Positions 51,177 through 60,459 of a stretch of DNA of 64,000 nucleotides are shown here, piece by piece. The notes beneath the pieces were generated by a model. The model was given only the letters and a program-made list of their open reading frames with translations, did no database searches and was not told where the DNA came from. This DNA comes from Verrucomicrobiota bacterium (lineage in GTDB: Bacteria; Verrucomicrobiota; Verrucomicrobiia; Opitutales; Opitutaceae). Both the position numbers and the translations under genes were made by a program. Each line of letters starts with the position of its first letter. The first letter of the stretch is position 1. The DNA is taken from positions 1 through 64,000 of the forward strand of contig JAEZGX010000035.1 in assembly GCA_023416735.1 (NCBI GenBank), in the 5' to 3' direction.

Positions 51177-51947
51177 CTAGAACTTCAGGTGTTTTACGGT
51201 GAGGCCCTTGTTGATGAGTTGTTTCAAGGAATCGATGCCGATGCGGATGTGGGCGGAGACGTAATTCTCGTCGACGACAACATCGCTCTCGGCGGTTTTG
51301 ACGCCTTCCGGGGTCATGGGCTGATCGGAAACGAGCAGCAGCGCGCCGGTGGGGATTTGGTTAAAGAAACCGGTGCTGAAGATGGTCGCGGTCTCCATGT
51401 CGACGGCCATGGCGTGGACGCGTTTGAGGTATTTACGGAATTGGTCGTCGTGCTCCCAGACCCGGCGATTCGTCGTGTAAACGACGCCCGTCCAATAGTC
51501 GTGTCCGTGCTCGCGGATCGTGGTCGAGATGGCTTTCTGCAGCGCGAAGGCCGGGAGGGCAGGAACTTCGGGGGGAAAGTAGTCGTTGCTCGTGCCCTCG
51601 CCACGGATGGCGGCGATCGGAAGGATGAAGCCGCCGACCTCCGCGCGATGTTTCACGCCGCCGCATTTGCCGAGGAACAGCACGGCCTTAGGTGAGATGG
51701 CGCTGAGCAGGTCCATGACCGTGGCAGCGGTGGCGCTGCCCATGCCGAAGTTGATGATCGTGATTTTCCCAGCGGTGGCGCTCTGCATCGGTTTGTCGCG
51801 ACCCTGGACGGGCACGCGATGCCACTGGGCGAAGAGTTTCACGTAACGCGTGAAATTGGTGAGCAGGATGTATTCGCCGAAATCCTTGAGCGCGACGCCG
51901 GTGTAGCGCGGCAGCCAGTTTTCGACGATTTCTTTACGTGAATTCAT
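51177..51947 (-). CDS. amn: AMP nucleosidase
   Basis: A 256-residue purine nucleoside phosphorylase-fold enzyme that hydrolyses AMP to adenine and ribose 5-phosphate. Family blocks are ITIINFGMGSATAATVMDLL, AVLFLGKCGGVKHRAEVGGF, AIRGEGTSNDYFPPEVPALP, VDMETATIFSTGFFNQIPTG and LLLVSDQPMTPEGVKT. The GTSNDYFPPEVPALP block is specific for the bacterial AMP nucleosidase family. It lacks the regulatory N-terminal domain of the 480-residue E. coli Amn, as in many Bacteroidota. The open frame extends to 52079, but the ATG at 51947 begins the fold. Confidence 0.92.
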   Translation of the reverse strand: MNSRKEIVENWLPRYTGVALKDFGEYILLTNFTRYVKLFAQWHRVPVQGRDKPMQSATAGKITIINFGMGSATAATVMDLLSAISPKAVLFLGKCGGVKHRAEVGGFILPIAAIRGEGTSNDYFPPEVPALPAFALQKAISTTIREHGHDYWTGVVYTTNRRVWEHDDQFRKYLKRVHAMAVDMETATIFSTGFFNQIPTGALLLVSDQPMTPEGVKTAESDVVVDENYVSAHIRIGIDSLKQLINKGLTVKHLKF

Positions 51948-52133
51948 GGGCGGAAGTCTGCGCGCGAAAGGGGCGAATGCAGTCCGAAAGTGGGTGGTTT
52001 CTCCGGGGGCGTGACGGATCATGGGTGTGCGTTGCCGCGGCGAATAAACTTCGTTTATTTTGAGCGTCATCGCGCGCATCCTTGCCTGTTCCCGTTCGTC
52101 TTCCGTGGCGCTAGTTCGTTAGGCCCCTTTCTT

Positions 52134-54848
52134 ATGCCCCTTTCCTTTCCGCTTAGCATTGGCGTTTTCCCCCGAAACCGCCTCGCCCTCCAGGGTGGGG
52201 TTTGGCTTGGTGCCATGCTGTTGGGAGGTATCCGTTTGGCTGCGACAACCACGCCGACAACGGATCCGGCGCTGACGCAGTTCCAAGAGGAGATCCAGCC
52301 GATCCTGGATCAATATTGCTACGACTGCCACGGCTACGGGAGTGACAAGGGCGGGGTGGTGTTGGATGGATTTTCGGACGATGCGACGTTGCGCGATCAC
52401 AAGTTGTGGTTGCGCGTGATGAAGAACGTTCGCGCGAAGATCATGCCTCCGGCGGACGAAGCGCAGATGGAGTCGGAGGAGCTTGAGAAGCTGGTCGCTT
52501 GGATCAAACGAGATGCATTTGAGCTCGATCCCGGGGTGCCTGATCCCGGCCGTGTGACGGTGCGGCGCCTGAACCGGGTCGAGTATCGCAACACCATCCG
52601 CGACCTGATGGGCGTTGATTACAATACGAAGGACGAGTTTCCGGCGGACGACACGGGGCACGGTTTCGATAACATTGGCGACGTGCTGAACATTTCGCCG
52701 ATGTTGATGGAGAAATACATCGATGCGGCGCAGACGATCGTCGAACGCGCGGTCCCGATGCAGTCCCGCGTCGTGGCGGAGAAGCGGATCGCGGGCGGCG
52801 GATTTGCGCAGGTGGAATCGCTGCCATTGCCGGAGGGATTTGCGCCCGGCCCGTCGGAGCCGATTTCGCTGGCGGCGATGAAGAAAGGCGAGGTGCCGAA
52901 GGAGGCGTTGCGCCCGCTGCCGCAGCGGATCGCGGGACAAGCGCTGGACCTTTATTACTACACCCCGGTGCGGGTCGGGGCGAAGCACATGGTCGAACGG
53001 GCGGGGAAGTATCAGCTGGTGCTCGATTTCAAGACCGTCGAGCGCTACGTGGATGATGTTTTCGATTACAATCGCTGCCGTTTGGTGTTCAAGGCGGACG
53101 GCGAGACATTGTTCGAGCAGGAGTTCACGCGGCAGGGAGAAAAGAATTTCGTGCTGACCTTCGATCGCGATTGGCAGCCGGGGGCGCACGAACTGGCGGT
53201 GGAGATTCATCCGATCGGTGAGGACAAGCCGCAACCCCGCTTGCTGCGGCTTCGCTTGAATGGCGTGACGGTCCGGGGGCCGCTAGCGGAGGAGCATTGG
53301 GTGCAGCCGGAAAACTACTCGAAGTTCTTCGTGGGAACGCCGACGGCGGACGAGGCCGGCAAGCGGAAGTTCACCCGCGCCACGCTCGAAAAGTTTGCGA
53401 CGAAGGCGTTTCGCCGGCCGGTGGACGAACGGACGGTCGAGCGATTGGTGGAAATTGCGGAAGGCACCTACTCGGAGCCGGGCACCACGGTTGAAGCGGG
53501 CGTTGCGCAGGCGATGGTGGCGGTGTTGGCCTCGCCGCGTTTTATTTTCCGGGAGGAAGACGTCGAGCCGTTGCAGCCGGGACAGGCGCATCCCTTCGTG
53601 GACGAGTATTCGCTGGCTTCACGGCTGTCTTATTTCCTCTGGTCGACGATGCCGGACGACGAGTTGATGGAGCTGGCGGGCAAGAAGCAGCTGCGGGCGA
53701 ACATCACGGCGCAGCTCGATCGAATGATGAAGCATCCGAAGGCGGAGGAGTTCGTCCGGAATTTTGCGGGCCAATGGTTGCAGGCTCGCGACATCACGAC
53801 GGTGGTCATCAACAGCCTGGATGTTTATCTTCGCGAAAACCCGAACGCGGGTTTCGAGAAAGCGCGAGAGACCTTCCGCCGGCTGGCGGAGATTCCCGAA
53901 GGGCAAAGGACCGAAGAGGATCGCGTTGCGATGCGTGAGGCGCGGCAGGCGTTCATTTCGGTCGTGCGTCGTCCGCGTCCCGAGCTGACTGACGGCATTC
54001 GCCAGGCGATGCTGCAGGAGACGGAGCGGTATTTCGAATACATCATTCAGCAGGATCGGCCGCTGACCGAACTGGTCGACAGCAACTACACCTTCCTCAA
54101 CGAGGAACTGGCGAAGTATTATGAGATCGAGGGCGTGACCGGTGAGGAGGTTCGCAAAGTGGTGTTGCCTCCGGACAGCCCGCGAGGCGGCGTGCTGACG
54201 CAAGGCACGGTCTTGGCGGTGACGTCGAACCCGACGCGCACTTCGCCGGTGAAGCGGGGCGTCTTCATTCTCGAGGCGATTCTTGGCACGCCGCCGGCGC
54301 CGCCGCCGCCCAACATCCCGGCGCTCGAAGACGTGGCGAGTCCGGAGGAGATCGCGCAGATGAGTTTGCGCGAAACGATGGATCTGCATGCCCGCAACAA
54401 AATGTGCGCTTCATGCCACAGCCGCATGGATCCGCTCGGGCTGGCGTTGGAGAATTTCAATGCGATGGGTAAATGGCGCGTCGAAGAGATGAACCAGCCG
54501 ATCGAAACCTCGGGGCAGCTCGTGACGGGTGAGGAGTTCAAGGATATCCGGGATTTGAAGCGGATCCTGGCGAACGAGCACCGGGAAGACTTCTACCATT
54601 CCTTTGCCGAGAAATTGCTCACTTATGCTCTCGGCCGTGGTGTCGAATACTACGATGTCGACACCCTAGACGCTCTTGTTGCCCAGCTGGATGCAGCCGG
54701 TGGAAAACCGTCTGCGCTCTTGCGCGGCATCATTGAATCGGCACCGTTCCAGCAACGGCGTCAGACAGAAACCCTTCACGCGCTGCATGCTGCTCCTGCG
54801 GCCGCACTGTCGCGTGTCACCCACAACGCACCTACCACCCATGAATAA
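52134..54848 (+). CDS. DUF1592/1588/1585 cytochrome-domain protein (planctomycete-type)
   Basis: A 904-residue secreted protein. After a leader (GVWLGAMLLGGIRLAAT), an N-terminal heme site CYDCHGYGSDKGGVVLDGFS is followed by DUF1587 (RVTVRRLNRVEYRNTIRDLM) at about 130-200, DUF1595 (KFATKAFRRPVDERTVERLV) at about 415, DUF1592 (PFVDEYSLASRLSYFLWSTM) at about 485-640, DUF1588 (RGGVLTQGTVLAVTSNPTRT) at about 690 and DUF1585 (FYHSFAEKLLTYALGRGVEY) at about 820. A second CASCH motif lies in DUF1588. The role is unproven; proposed as a multidomain redox or surface protein. Its stop overlaps the DUF1552 start. Confidence 0.93.
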   Translation: MPLSFPLSIGVFPRNRLALQGGVWLGAMLLGGIRLAATTTPTTDPALTQFQEEIQPILDQYCYDCHGYGSDKGGVVLDGFSDDATLRDHKLWLRVMKNVRAKIMPPADEAQMESEELEKLVAWIKRDAFELDPGVPDPGRVTVRRLNRVEYRNTIRDLMGVDYNTKDEFPADDTGHGFDNIGDVLNISPMLMEKYIDAAQTIVERAVPMQSRVVAEKRIAGGGFAQVESLPLPEGFAPGPSEPISLAAMKKGEVPKEALRPLPQRIAGQALDLYYYTPVRVGAKHMVERAGKYQLVLDFKTVERYVDDVFDYNRCRLVFKADGETLFEQEFTRQGEKNFVLTFDRDWQPGAHELAVEIHPIGEDKPQPRLLRLRLNGVTVRGPLAEEHWVQPENYSKFFVGTPTADEAGKRKFTRATLEKFATKAFRRPVDERTVERLVEIAEGTYSEPGTTVEAGVAQAMVAVLASPRFIFREEDVEPLQPGQAHPFVDEYSLASRLSYFLWSTMPDDELMELAGKKQLRANITAQLDRMMKHPKAEEFVRNFAGQWLQARDITTVVINSLDVYLRENPNAGFEKARETFRRLAEIPEGQRTEEDRVAMREARQAFISVVRRPRPELTDGIRQAMLQETERYFEYIIQQDRPLTELVDSNYTFLNEELAKYYEIEGVTGEEVRKVVLPPDSPRGGVLTQGTVLAVTSNPTRTSPVKRGVFILEAILGTPPAPPPPNIPALEDVASPEEIAQMSLRETMDLHARNKMCASCHSRMDPLGLALENFNAMGKWRVEEMNQPIETSGQLVTGEEFKDIRDLKRILANEHREDFYHSFAEKLLTYALGRGVEYYDVDTLDALVAQLDAAGGKPSALLRGIIESAPFQQRRQTETLHALHAAPAAALSRVTHNAPTTHE

Positions 54849-56226
54849 GCCAACCCCGCCCCTATCAGATTTCGCCGCCATGAACCGCCGCAATTTCCTT
54901 CGCGGTTTGGGTGCGTGTATCGCGCTGCCGACCTTGAGTTCGCTCGTGCCGAATCGCGTGGCGGCGACGATTGGCGGGCCGCGTCTGGCGACGACGGCGA
55001 CGGGCGCGCCGTTGCGCACCGGTTTTGTGTTCTTCCCGAACGGCGCGATTCCTTCGCGCTGGTGGCCGGAAGGCGGGCTCTCGGATTTCGCGCTGAATTC
55101 GACGATGCAGCCGCTGCAAGCGTTGCGGAACAAGATCCAGGTTCTTGGCGGCCTCGATCAACGGAATGCGAACGCGGGCAACGATGGCGGCGGCGACCAC
55201 GCGCGTGGTAATGCCGTGTTCCTCACCGGTGTGCGCATCAACAAGAGCGCGACCGACGTGCGCGCGGGCATGTCGATCGACCAGGCGCTCGCGAACCGGA
55301 TTGGACACCTCACGCGCTTTTCGTCGCTCGAGATGACCTGCGATGCGAATCGCAGATCCGCCGGGTGCGATTCGGGCTACGCCTGCTCTTACGTTTACAA
55401 TGTCTCGTGGAAGAATCCGACCACGCCGATGACGCCCGAGGCGAATCCGCGGCTGGTGTTCGAACGGCTGTTCGGCGCGGGTCAGCATGGCGAACGCCAG
55501 GCGAATGCGCAGCTGCGTATGAAGACGCGGAAGTCGGTTCTCGACTTCGTGCTCGATGACGCCCGGCGGATGAATCACCGGCTCGGCCTCAACGATCGCG
55601 CGAAGATGGATCAATATCTCACGAGCGTGCGCGAGATCGAGAAGCGCATTCAGCATGCCGAGCAATTCGGCCCGAACGTGGATCCCACTGTGGCGACCCC
55701 GATGGGTATTCCGAACACGCAGAAGGAATACGTCGAAGTGATGTATGACATGCTCGCGCTGGCGTTTCAGACCGACTCGACGCGGGTGGCGACGATGATC
55801 ATGGGCCATGACGGTGACAATCGGTCGTTCAGTGAAATCGGCATCACCGAAGGCCACCACGATCTTTCGCATCACCAGAACAACGCGGAGCGAGTTGAGA
55901 AAGTGGCGACGATCGACCGCTGGTATGTGAGCCAGTTTGCGCGGTTCCTCGATAAGCTCGATTCCCTTGAGGACGTCGATGGCAACTCGGTGCTGCACAA
56001 CTCGCGCATCCTCTACGGCAGCGGCAATGCGGACGGCAACCGGCACACGCACGAGAATCTTCCGCTGATCCTCGCGGGCGGCGGTGGCGGGCAGTTGAAC
56101 CCGGGCCGTTACGTGCAGCACGGCGGCACGCCGATGTGCAACTTGTTCCTCAGCCTCGCCGATCAGGCGGGCGTGACGGATTTGACGCGGTTCGGCGATT
56201 CGACGGGGGTGTTAACCAACGTTTGA
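54841..56226 (+). CDS. DUF1552 protein (partner of DUF1592)
   Basis: A 461-residue protein with a Tat-like leader (MNRRNFLRGLGACIALPTLS at about residue 14). DUF1552 blocks are FVFFPNGAIPSRWWPEGGLS, GDHARGNAVFLTGVRINKSA, MTLDKLDRAKMDQYLTSVRE-like (here LNDRAKMDQYLTSVREIEKR), HDLSHHQNNAERVEKVATID and LLYGSGNADGNRHTHENLPL-like (here ILYGSGNADGNRHTHENLPL). The gene starts within the end of the DUF1592 gene (8-base overlap), the usual arrangement. Function unknown; relatives look like secreted phosphatase-fold (DUF1501/alkaline phosphatase-like) proteins. Confidence 0.93.
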   Translation: MNKPTPPLSDFAAMNRRNFLRGLGACIALPTLSSLVPNRVAATIGGPRLATTATGAPLRTGFVFFPNGAIPSRWWPEGGLSDFALNSTMQPLQALRNKIQVLGGLDQRNANAGNDGGGDHARGNAVFLTGVRINKSATDVRAGMSIDQALANRIGHLTRFSSLEMTCDANRRSAGCDSGYACSYVYNVSWKNPTTPMTPEANPRLVFERLFGAGQHGERQANAQLRMKTRKSVLDFVLDDARRMNHRLGLNDRAKMDQYLTSVREIEKRIQHAEQFGPNVDPTVATPMGIPNTQKEYVEVMYDMLALAFQTDSTRVATMIMGHDGDNRSFSEIGITEGHHDLSHHQNNAERVEKVATIDRWYVSQFARFLDKLDSLEDVDGNSVLHNSRILYGSGNADGNRHTHENLPLILAGGGGGQLNPGRYVQHGGTPMCNLFLSLADQAGVTDLTRFGDSTGVLTNV

Positions 56227-56250
56227 TGCGCCCGACGCAATGTCAGGTGG

Positions 56251-56276
56251 AGCCCGGCGTTCCCGCCGGGCTTTTT
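56251..56276 (+). terminator. Terminator after DUF1552
   Basis: A 9-bp perfect stem AGCCCGGCG / CGCCGGGCT with loop TTCC, followed by TTTTT. Confidence 0.93.
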
Positions 56277-56308
56277 CGTGAGCCTCAAAAGGACGCGAAC
56301 GCGCGCGC

Positions 56309-57202
56309 ATGAATCGTTTCGTGAAAGTCGTCGTTTGGATGGGCGTGGCGCTGGTGATGATCGCAGCGAGTGCTGCGATCGTTTACCGGATCGAACGCAA
56401 TCCGGAGTTTTCGCCGGTGGTGCGGGGAGCGGCGCTGGCGGCGGAAAGCGGATGTTTCGCGTGTCACGGCCCGACGGAAGATGACCGTCGGCCGAACTCG
56501 CGACGCCTGGACAATGGCGTGTGGCGATCGAAACCGATTCCGACGCTGTGGGAAAACGGTATCGATGAAGCGGCCGTGTTACTGGATTGGATCGCGAATG
56601 GCGTGCCCGCGAAAGAGGCGGAGGCGCACAAGCGGTTGTTCATCCAAATGCCGGCGTATCGACCGTTCATGTCGGATGAGGAAATGGACGCCGTTGCGGC
56701 GTGGATTCTGGCGGAAGGCGTTAGGCTGGGAGGCGGTGCAATTGCCAACGAGATGGAGATCGATCTGGCGGACGTGTCGAAGCTGACGCCGGCCCAGGTG
56801 ATGATCGCAGGCGATCGGTTGTCGCGGCAACATGGCTGTTACGCGTGTCACGGTGAACTTGGCCAAGGGGGCGTGCGAAATCCGGCGTCGTTCAAGGGCT
56901 ACATTCCCGGCTTTTTCGGGAAGGATTTTCTCGCACTAACGGACGGCGGTGATCGCGAAGAGATCGCGCACTGGATTGAAAAAGGAAGAGGTCGCGCGAT
57001 CGAAGAAGGGATTACGGGAGGACTGGCGAAGACGTATTTCGAAGGTCAGGCGATCGGCATGCCGGCGTATGACGAGCGATTGAGCGACGAAGAGGTCGCG
57101 GTGCTCGTGGAGTATTTGTTGTGGTTGAACTCGGAAGGTCCCTTGGATGCGGCGAAACTGGAGCGGCTGGCGAGGGACTTGACGGGGGCCGAATCCCCGT
57201 AA
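56309..57202 (+). CDS. Membrane-anchored diheme cytochrome c
   Basis: A 297-residue protein with an uncleaved N-terminal anchor (KVVVWMGVALVMIAASAAIV) and two cytochrome c domains. The heme sites are GCFACHGPTED (about residue 50) and GCYACHGELGQGGVRNPASF (about 180). Possible axial Met residues are in FIQMPAYRPFMSDEEM and AIGMPAYDERLSDEEVAVLV. The second resembles the C-terminal domain of diheme cytochromes linked to oxidases and nitrate reductases. It sits after the DUF1592/1552 pair and before a monoheme cytochrome, so it may accept electrons from them. Confidence 0.92.
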   Translation: MNRFVKVVVWMGVALVMIAASAAIVYRIERNPEFSPVVRGAALAAESGCFACHGPTEDDRRPNSRRLDNGVWRSKPIPTLWENGIDEAAVLLDWIANGVPAKEAEAHKRLFIQMPAYRPFMSDEEMDAVAAWILAEGVRLGGGAIANEMEIDLADVSKLTPAQVMIAGDRLSRQHGCYACHGELGQGGVRNPASFKGYIPGFFGKDFLALTDGGDREEIAHWIEKGRGRAIEEGITGGLAKTYFEGQAIGMPAYDERLSDEEVAVLVEYLLWLNSEGPLDAAKLERLARDLTGAESP

Positions 57203-57218
57203 GCTAGCGCAAATTTCT

Positions 57219-57671
57219 ATGACGAACTCACCTGCTCGCCTCTCGGCCCTTCTGTTCACCCTGGCATCGCTCGCGACCGCGCCCATGCAGGCCGCGGCCA
57301 ACAATCCGGCAGACGTGTTGCTGCCGATTCCCGCTGAAGCGCGGGAGATTTTCAACCAGAGCTGCGTGATGTGCCATGGAGAGGTGATCGATGGAAAGGC
57401 GGAGATCCGCGAGGACCTTGACATGAGCACGGACGAGAAAATTCGCGAGACGCTGATGGATCCCCAGAAGCTGCGCGAGTTGATCGAGACGGGAGAGATG
57501 CCGCACAAGGCGAAGCTGTCGTTTCGACTCCGCAAGCAGCCGCCGATGCACGAACGACTGGAAGCGTTGAAGGCCGACTACGAGAAGAATGGCAGCAAGG
57601 AAAAGCTGCTCGCGTGGTTGAATGCGGTATTGCCGCCGGCGCCGCCGAAGGAAGAAGGCGCAGCGAAGTAA
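57219..57671 (+). CDS. Periplasmic monoheme cytochrome c
   Basis: A 150-residue exported protein. Signal peptide ARLSALLFTLASLATAPMQA. One heme motif, FNQSCVMCHGEVIDGKAEIR, then helices ETLMDPQKLRELIETGEMPH and KLLAWLNAVLPPAPP. The MPH in GEMPHKAK may provide an axial Met. It follows the diheme cytochrome by 16 bases, so the two probably form a transcription unit and an electron-transfer pair. Confidence 0.88.
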   Translation: MTNSPARLSALLFTLASLATAPMQAAANNPADVLLPIPAEAREIFNQSCVMCHGEVIDGKAEIREDLDMSTDEKIRETLMDPQKLRELIETGEMPHKAKLSFRLRKQPPMHERLEALKADYEKNGSKEKLLAWLNAVLPPAPPKEEGAAK

Positions 57672-57706
57672 GAGTGATTCAACGCGCACGCCGTGCGCGT
57701 GGAGCG

Positions 57707-57741
57707 CGCGAAAGTGTCATACGTTAGATGACACTTTCGCG
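57707..57741 (+). terminator. Perfect inverted repeat after the monoheme cytochrome
   Basis: CGCGAAAGTGTCAT pairs perfectly with ATGACACTTTCGCG (14 bp) over a 7-base loop, ACGTTAG. No T-run follows (GACGACG), so it could be a terminator-like stem or an operator for the DUF1990/YndJ genes starting at 57762. Confidence 0.6.
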
Positions 57742-57761
57742 ACGACGCGGAGGGTGACAGG

Positions 57762-58370
57762 GTGCAGCCGATGACGATGCGGGCTGCACCGGTTTGGAGG
57801 TTGCGAGCGCCTGGAGAGAGGTGGCTCGAACGGTTTCGAGCGGAGGTGCGGGACGCGCCGCTTTCATATGAGTGCGTGGGAGCGACAAGGAACGATGCGG
57901 ACGCGGCTCCGGCGGGATTCAATTTGGATCACAATCGGGCGCGGCTGGGAAATGGCGAAGCGGTGTGGGAACGGGCGGGTGCAGCGATACGGGCGTGGAA
58001 GATGTTTCCCGGGCCGTGGACGCGAATCAGTTTAACGGATACGCCGATTCGGGTGGGCGAAGTGGTGGCGATGCAGGCGAAGGCGTTTGGCGTGTGGTGG
58101 GTGAACGCGTGCCGGATCGTTTATGTGATCGAGGAAGTCGGCCCGGTGCGGCGGTTTGGTTTCGCGTATGGGACGCTGTCGGCGCACGTGGAAAGCGGGG
58201 AGGAGCGGTTCAGCGTCGAGATGAACGCGGACGGAGAAGTTTGGTATGATGTGAGGGCGTTCTCGCGTCCGCGGTATTGGCCCGTGCGACTCATGAAGCC
58301 GCTGGCGCGGCGTTTGCAGGCGAAGTTCGTGCGGGATTCGAAGCGGGCGATGCAGGAGGCGGTGCGATGA
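57762..58370 (+). CDS. DUF1990 domain protein
   Basis: A 202-residue protein. DUF1990 marks are APLSYECVGATRNDADAAPA with YxxVG, NRARLGNGEAVWERAGAAIR, FPGPWTRISLTDTPIRVGEV and the late FGFAYGTLSAHVESGEERFS. The family binds or modifies unknown ligands and often accompanies YndJ. The two genes overlap as ATGA, supporting joint translation. Confidence 0.9.
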   Translation: MQPMTMRAAPVWRLRAPGERWLERFRAEVRDAPLSYECVGATRNDADAAPAGFNLDHNRARLGNGEAVWERAGAAIRAWKMFPGPWTRISLTDTPIRVGEVVAMQAKAFGVWWVNACRIVYVIEEVGPVRRFGFAYGTLSAHVESGEERFSVEMNADGEVWYDVRAFSRPRYWPVRLMKPLARRLQAKFVRDSKRAMQEAVR

Positions 58371-59326
58371 GTGCGGGGGCGCGGGCGCTCGCCGGCGGCG
58401 GAGGTTGGGTGGTGTTTGCCGTGTTGTTCGTGCCGAATCTGCACCATGGACGATGGGCGGCGGCGCTGGTGGTTTTGGCGGCGCTGGTGCTCGTGCCGCT
58501 GATCATCGAGATCGCGGATGAGCCAAAGCGCGTGTCGGCGGCGCGGCAGTGGCTGGGGTGGGCGGCGCGCCTGCAAATGCCGGCGGCGGTGTTGCTCGCG
58601 GTCAGTTTCGTGCTGAGCCCGGGCGTGGGTGCTGCTGCGGCGGCGGCGGGATGGGCGACGGTTTTGGCGATGTTGGCGGTGAGCGGTGCGGTCCAGTTGT
58701 GGCACGGGCCGAGATTGCGGATGGTGGAAGCGTGCAACGAGGCGGGGCTGGTGTTTGCGGCGGTGGGGGCGGCTTGGGTGTTGGCGGATCGCGCGGGGAT
58801 GCGGCCGCTGGATTTCAGCGAGGACATCGTGCTGCTGACGGCGGCACATTTCCATTATGCGGGATTGATCCTGCCGGTGTTGGCAGCACGGGCATTGAGC
58901 TTGGTCGCGCGTGGTGGGGTGACGAAGGTGATCGCGGTCGGAGTGATTGCGGGAGTGCCGGCCGTGGCGGTGGGAATCACGGCGACGCAGCTCGGTTGGC
59001 GAGCGGAAGTGGAGAGCGCGGCTGCGCTGGTGATGTCGGCGGCGGGAATCGGAGTGGCGCTGGTTCACGTGCAACTCGGACTCGGCATGCGACGATCCGT
59101 GTGGGTGCGCTGCCTTTGGATGACGGCGGGATGCGCGTTGTTTGCGGGGATGTTACTCGCGGCGATGTATGGGACGCGGAGTTTTTTCCGGCCGTGGCCG
59201 TGGCTGGATATCCCGTGGATGCGGGCGTTGCACGGAAGCGTGAACGCGATCGGTTTCGCGGGGTGCGGAACGCTTGCGTGGTGGCTGGCTCTTCGACGTC
59301 GCGCGCGATCGGGTCGCGAATCGTGA
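58367..59326 (+). CDS. yndJ: YndJ-like membrane protein
   Basis: A 319-residue protein with about ten membrane helices, including ALAGGGGWVVFAVLFVPNLH and GWATVLAMLAVSGAVQLWHG. HFHYAGLILPVLAARALSLV is the conserved YndJ block. The C-terminal LHGSVNAIGFAGCGTLAWWL contains the conserved HGxxNAxGF motif. Bacillus YndJ fuses this with a DUF1990-like part; here the two are separate overlapping genes. Function unknown. The open frame begins earlier, but ATG 58367 is coupled to the preceding stop. Confidence 0.88.
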   Translation: MSAGARALAGGGGWVVFAVLFVPNLHHGRWAAALVVLAALVLVPLIIEIADEPKRVSAARQWLGWAARLQMPAAVLLAVSFVLSPGVGAAAAAAGWATVLAMLAVSGAVQLWHGPRLRMVEACNEAGLVFAAVGAAWVLADRAGMRPLDFSEDIVLLTAAHFHYAGLILPVLAARALSLVARGGVTKVIAVGVIAGVPAVAVGITATQLGWRAEVESAAALVMSAAGIGVALVHVQLGLGMRRSVWVRCLWMTAGCALFAGMLLAAMYGTRSFFRPWPWLDIPWMRALHGSVNAIGFAGCGTLAWWLALRRRARSGRES

Positions 59327-59340
59327 AGTGCGGCACACGA

Positions 59341-59583
59341 TTACGAGTCGGGTTCGCCGAGGCGTTTAAAAGGCTGAAGGGAAAACACCACCTCGACCGG
59401 GACATCGAAGTAAGCGGCGATACGAAGGGCGAGATGCAGGGAGGGGCTGAATTCTCCGCGTTCGAGATAGCCGATAGTCTGATAGTGCACGCCGAGTGCG
59501 TCGGCGAGTTCGCGGCGCGAGATGCGGCGTTCCGCGCGGAGCATGGCCACGCGGTTATGAACGACGTCGCTGGAGTCGGGCAT
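59341..59583 (-). CDS. XRE-family HTH regulator
   Basis: An 80-residue one-domain protein with a Cro/C1-type HTH: NRVAMLRAERRISRRELADA, LGVHYQTIGYLERGEFSPSL, then LALRIAAYFDVPVEVVFSL. This is the PvuII C / YozG-type regulator often linked to ABC-2 exporters. It begins three bases after the permease stop and is the last gene of the ABC operon, so it may regulate its own operon through the palindrome at 61421. Confidence 0.93.
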   Translation of the reverse strand: MPDSSDVVHNRVAMLRAERRISRRELADALGVHYQTIGYLERGEFSPSLHLALRIAAYFDVPVEVVFSLQPFKRLGEPDS

Positions 59584-59586
59584 TCG

Positions 59587-60459
59587 TCAGTATCCCTTGG
59601 AGAGGTAGCGTTCGCGGACTTGCGCCAGCGCCGATCCGGACTGATGCCGTGCCATGCGGCGCAGCAGCGCCGGTGCGAGCAAGAGGCCGATCGCGGCCCA
59701 CGCGCCGAGCACGGCGAACATCTCGAATGTGCGCCACGAGCGGTCGATTTCGGCGGCGACCATTTCGGTGGGGAGCATGGCGGAGCGAGCGCCCAAGCCG
59801 ACCCAATAGAGGGGGAAGGCCTGCCCGATCCATTGAAGCCACGTGGGCAGGGCGGAGATCGGATAGAAGATGCCGGAAGGGAAAATGAGTAGCGCGCACG
59901 CGAGCGGCACGAGCATGGATTGGACGGTCGACTTCATGACCGACCCAAGCGCCAGACCAAGGGGAACGGTCGAAATCATTCCCGCAATGAAGAGCACGGC
60001 GAGCAGCAGAAGTGCGCGGGCATTGAGAACGAGGTCATCTTCGATCATTGCAGCGAAACCGATGATGACGATGAGGCCGACGAGCGTGGTCAAAGCGAAC
60101 ATCACGATCTTGCCGATCAGGTAACCGAGCATGCCGTGCGGTGTGGCTTTGGCGCGCAAAAGCGTGCCGTCCTCGCGATCGGCGACGAGGCCGGTTGCCG
60201 GGCCCGAGAGTCCGCCGAAGATGATCGACATGCTCAGCAGGCTCGGGAGCACCATGGTGCTGAGCGCGAAGTCGGTGCCGGGTGCGTTTTTGCCGCGGAG
60301 CATGAACAGCACGGCGATATACGCGACTGCTGGAACCACGTGGCCGACGAGGTTAGCGGGCTCAGTGAAACTCTGCCGCGTCTCGATCCATCCGCGGGAG
60401 CAGCCGGCGCGAAGGACGTTTTGGCGGAGATCGAAGCGATGGGCAGTGGAGGTGTTCAT
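59587..60459 (-). CDS. ABC-2 type transporter permease
   Basis: A 290-residue protein with six membrane helices in the ABC-2 layout (VGHVVPAVAYIAVLFMLRG, TMVLPSLLSMSIIFGGLSGP and the conserved LVADREDGTLLRAKATP). The last helices include MLVPLACALLIFPSGIFYPI. It forms an exporter with the ATPase encoded just upstream, and their genes overlap as ATGA. The substrate is unknown; related pairs export drugs, lipids or antibiotics. Confidence 0.9.
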   Translation of the reverse strand: MNTSTAHRFDLRQNVLRAGCSRGWIETRQSFTEPANLVGHVVPAVAYIAVLFMLRGKNAPGTDFALSTMVLPSLLSMSIIFGGLSGPATGLVADREDGTLLRAKATPHGMLGYLIGKIVMFALTTLVGLIVIIGFAAMIEDDLVLNARALLLLAVLFIAGMISTVPLGLALGSVMKSTVQSMLVPLACALLIFPSGIFYPISALPTWLQWIGQAFPLYWVGLGARSAMLPTEMVAAEIDRSWRTFEMFAVLGAWAAIGLLLAPALLRRMARHQSGSALAQVRERYLSKGY

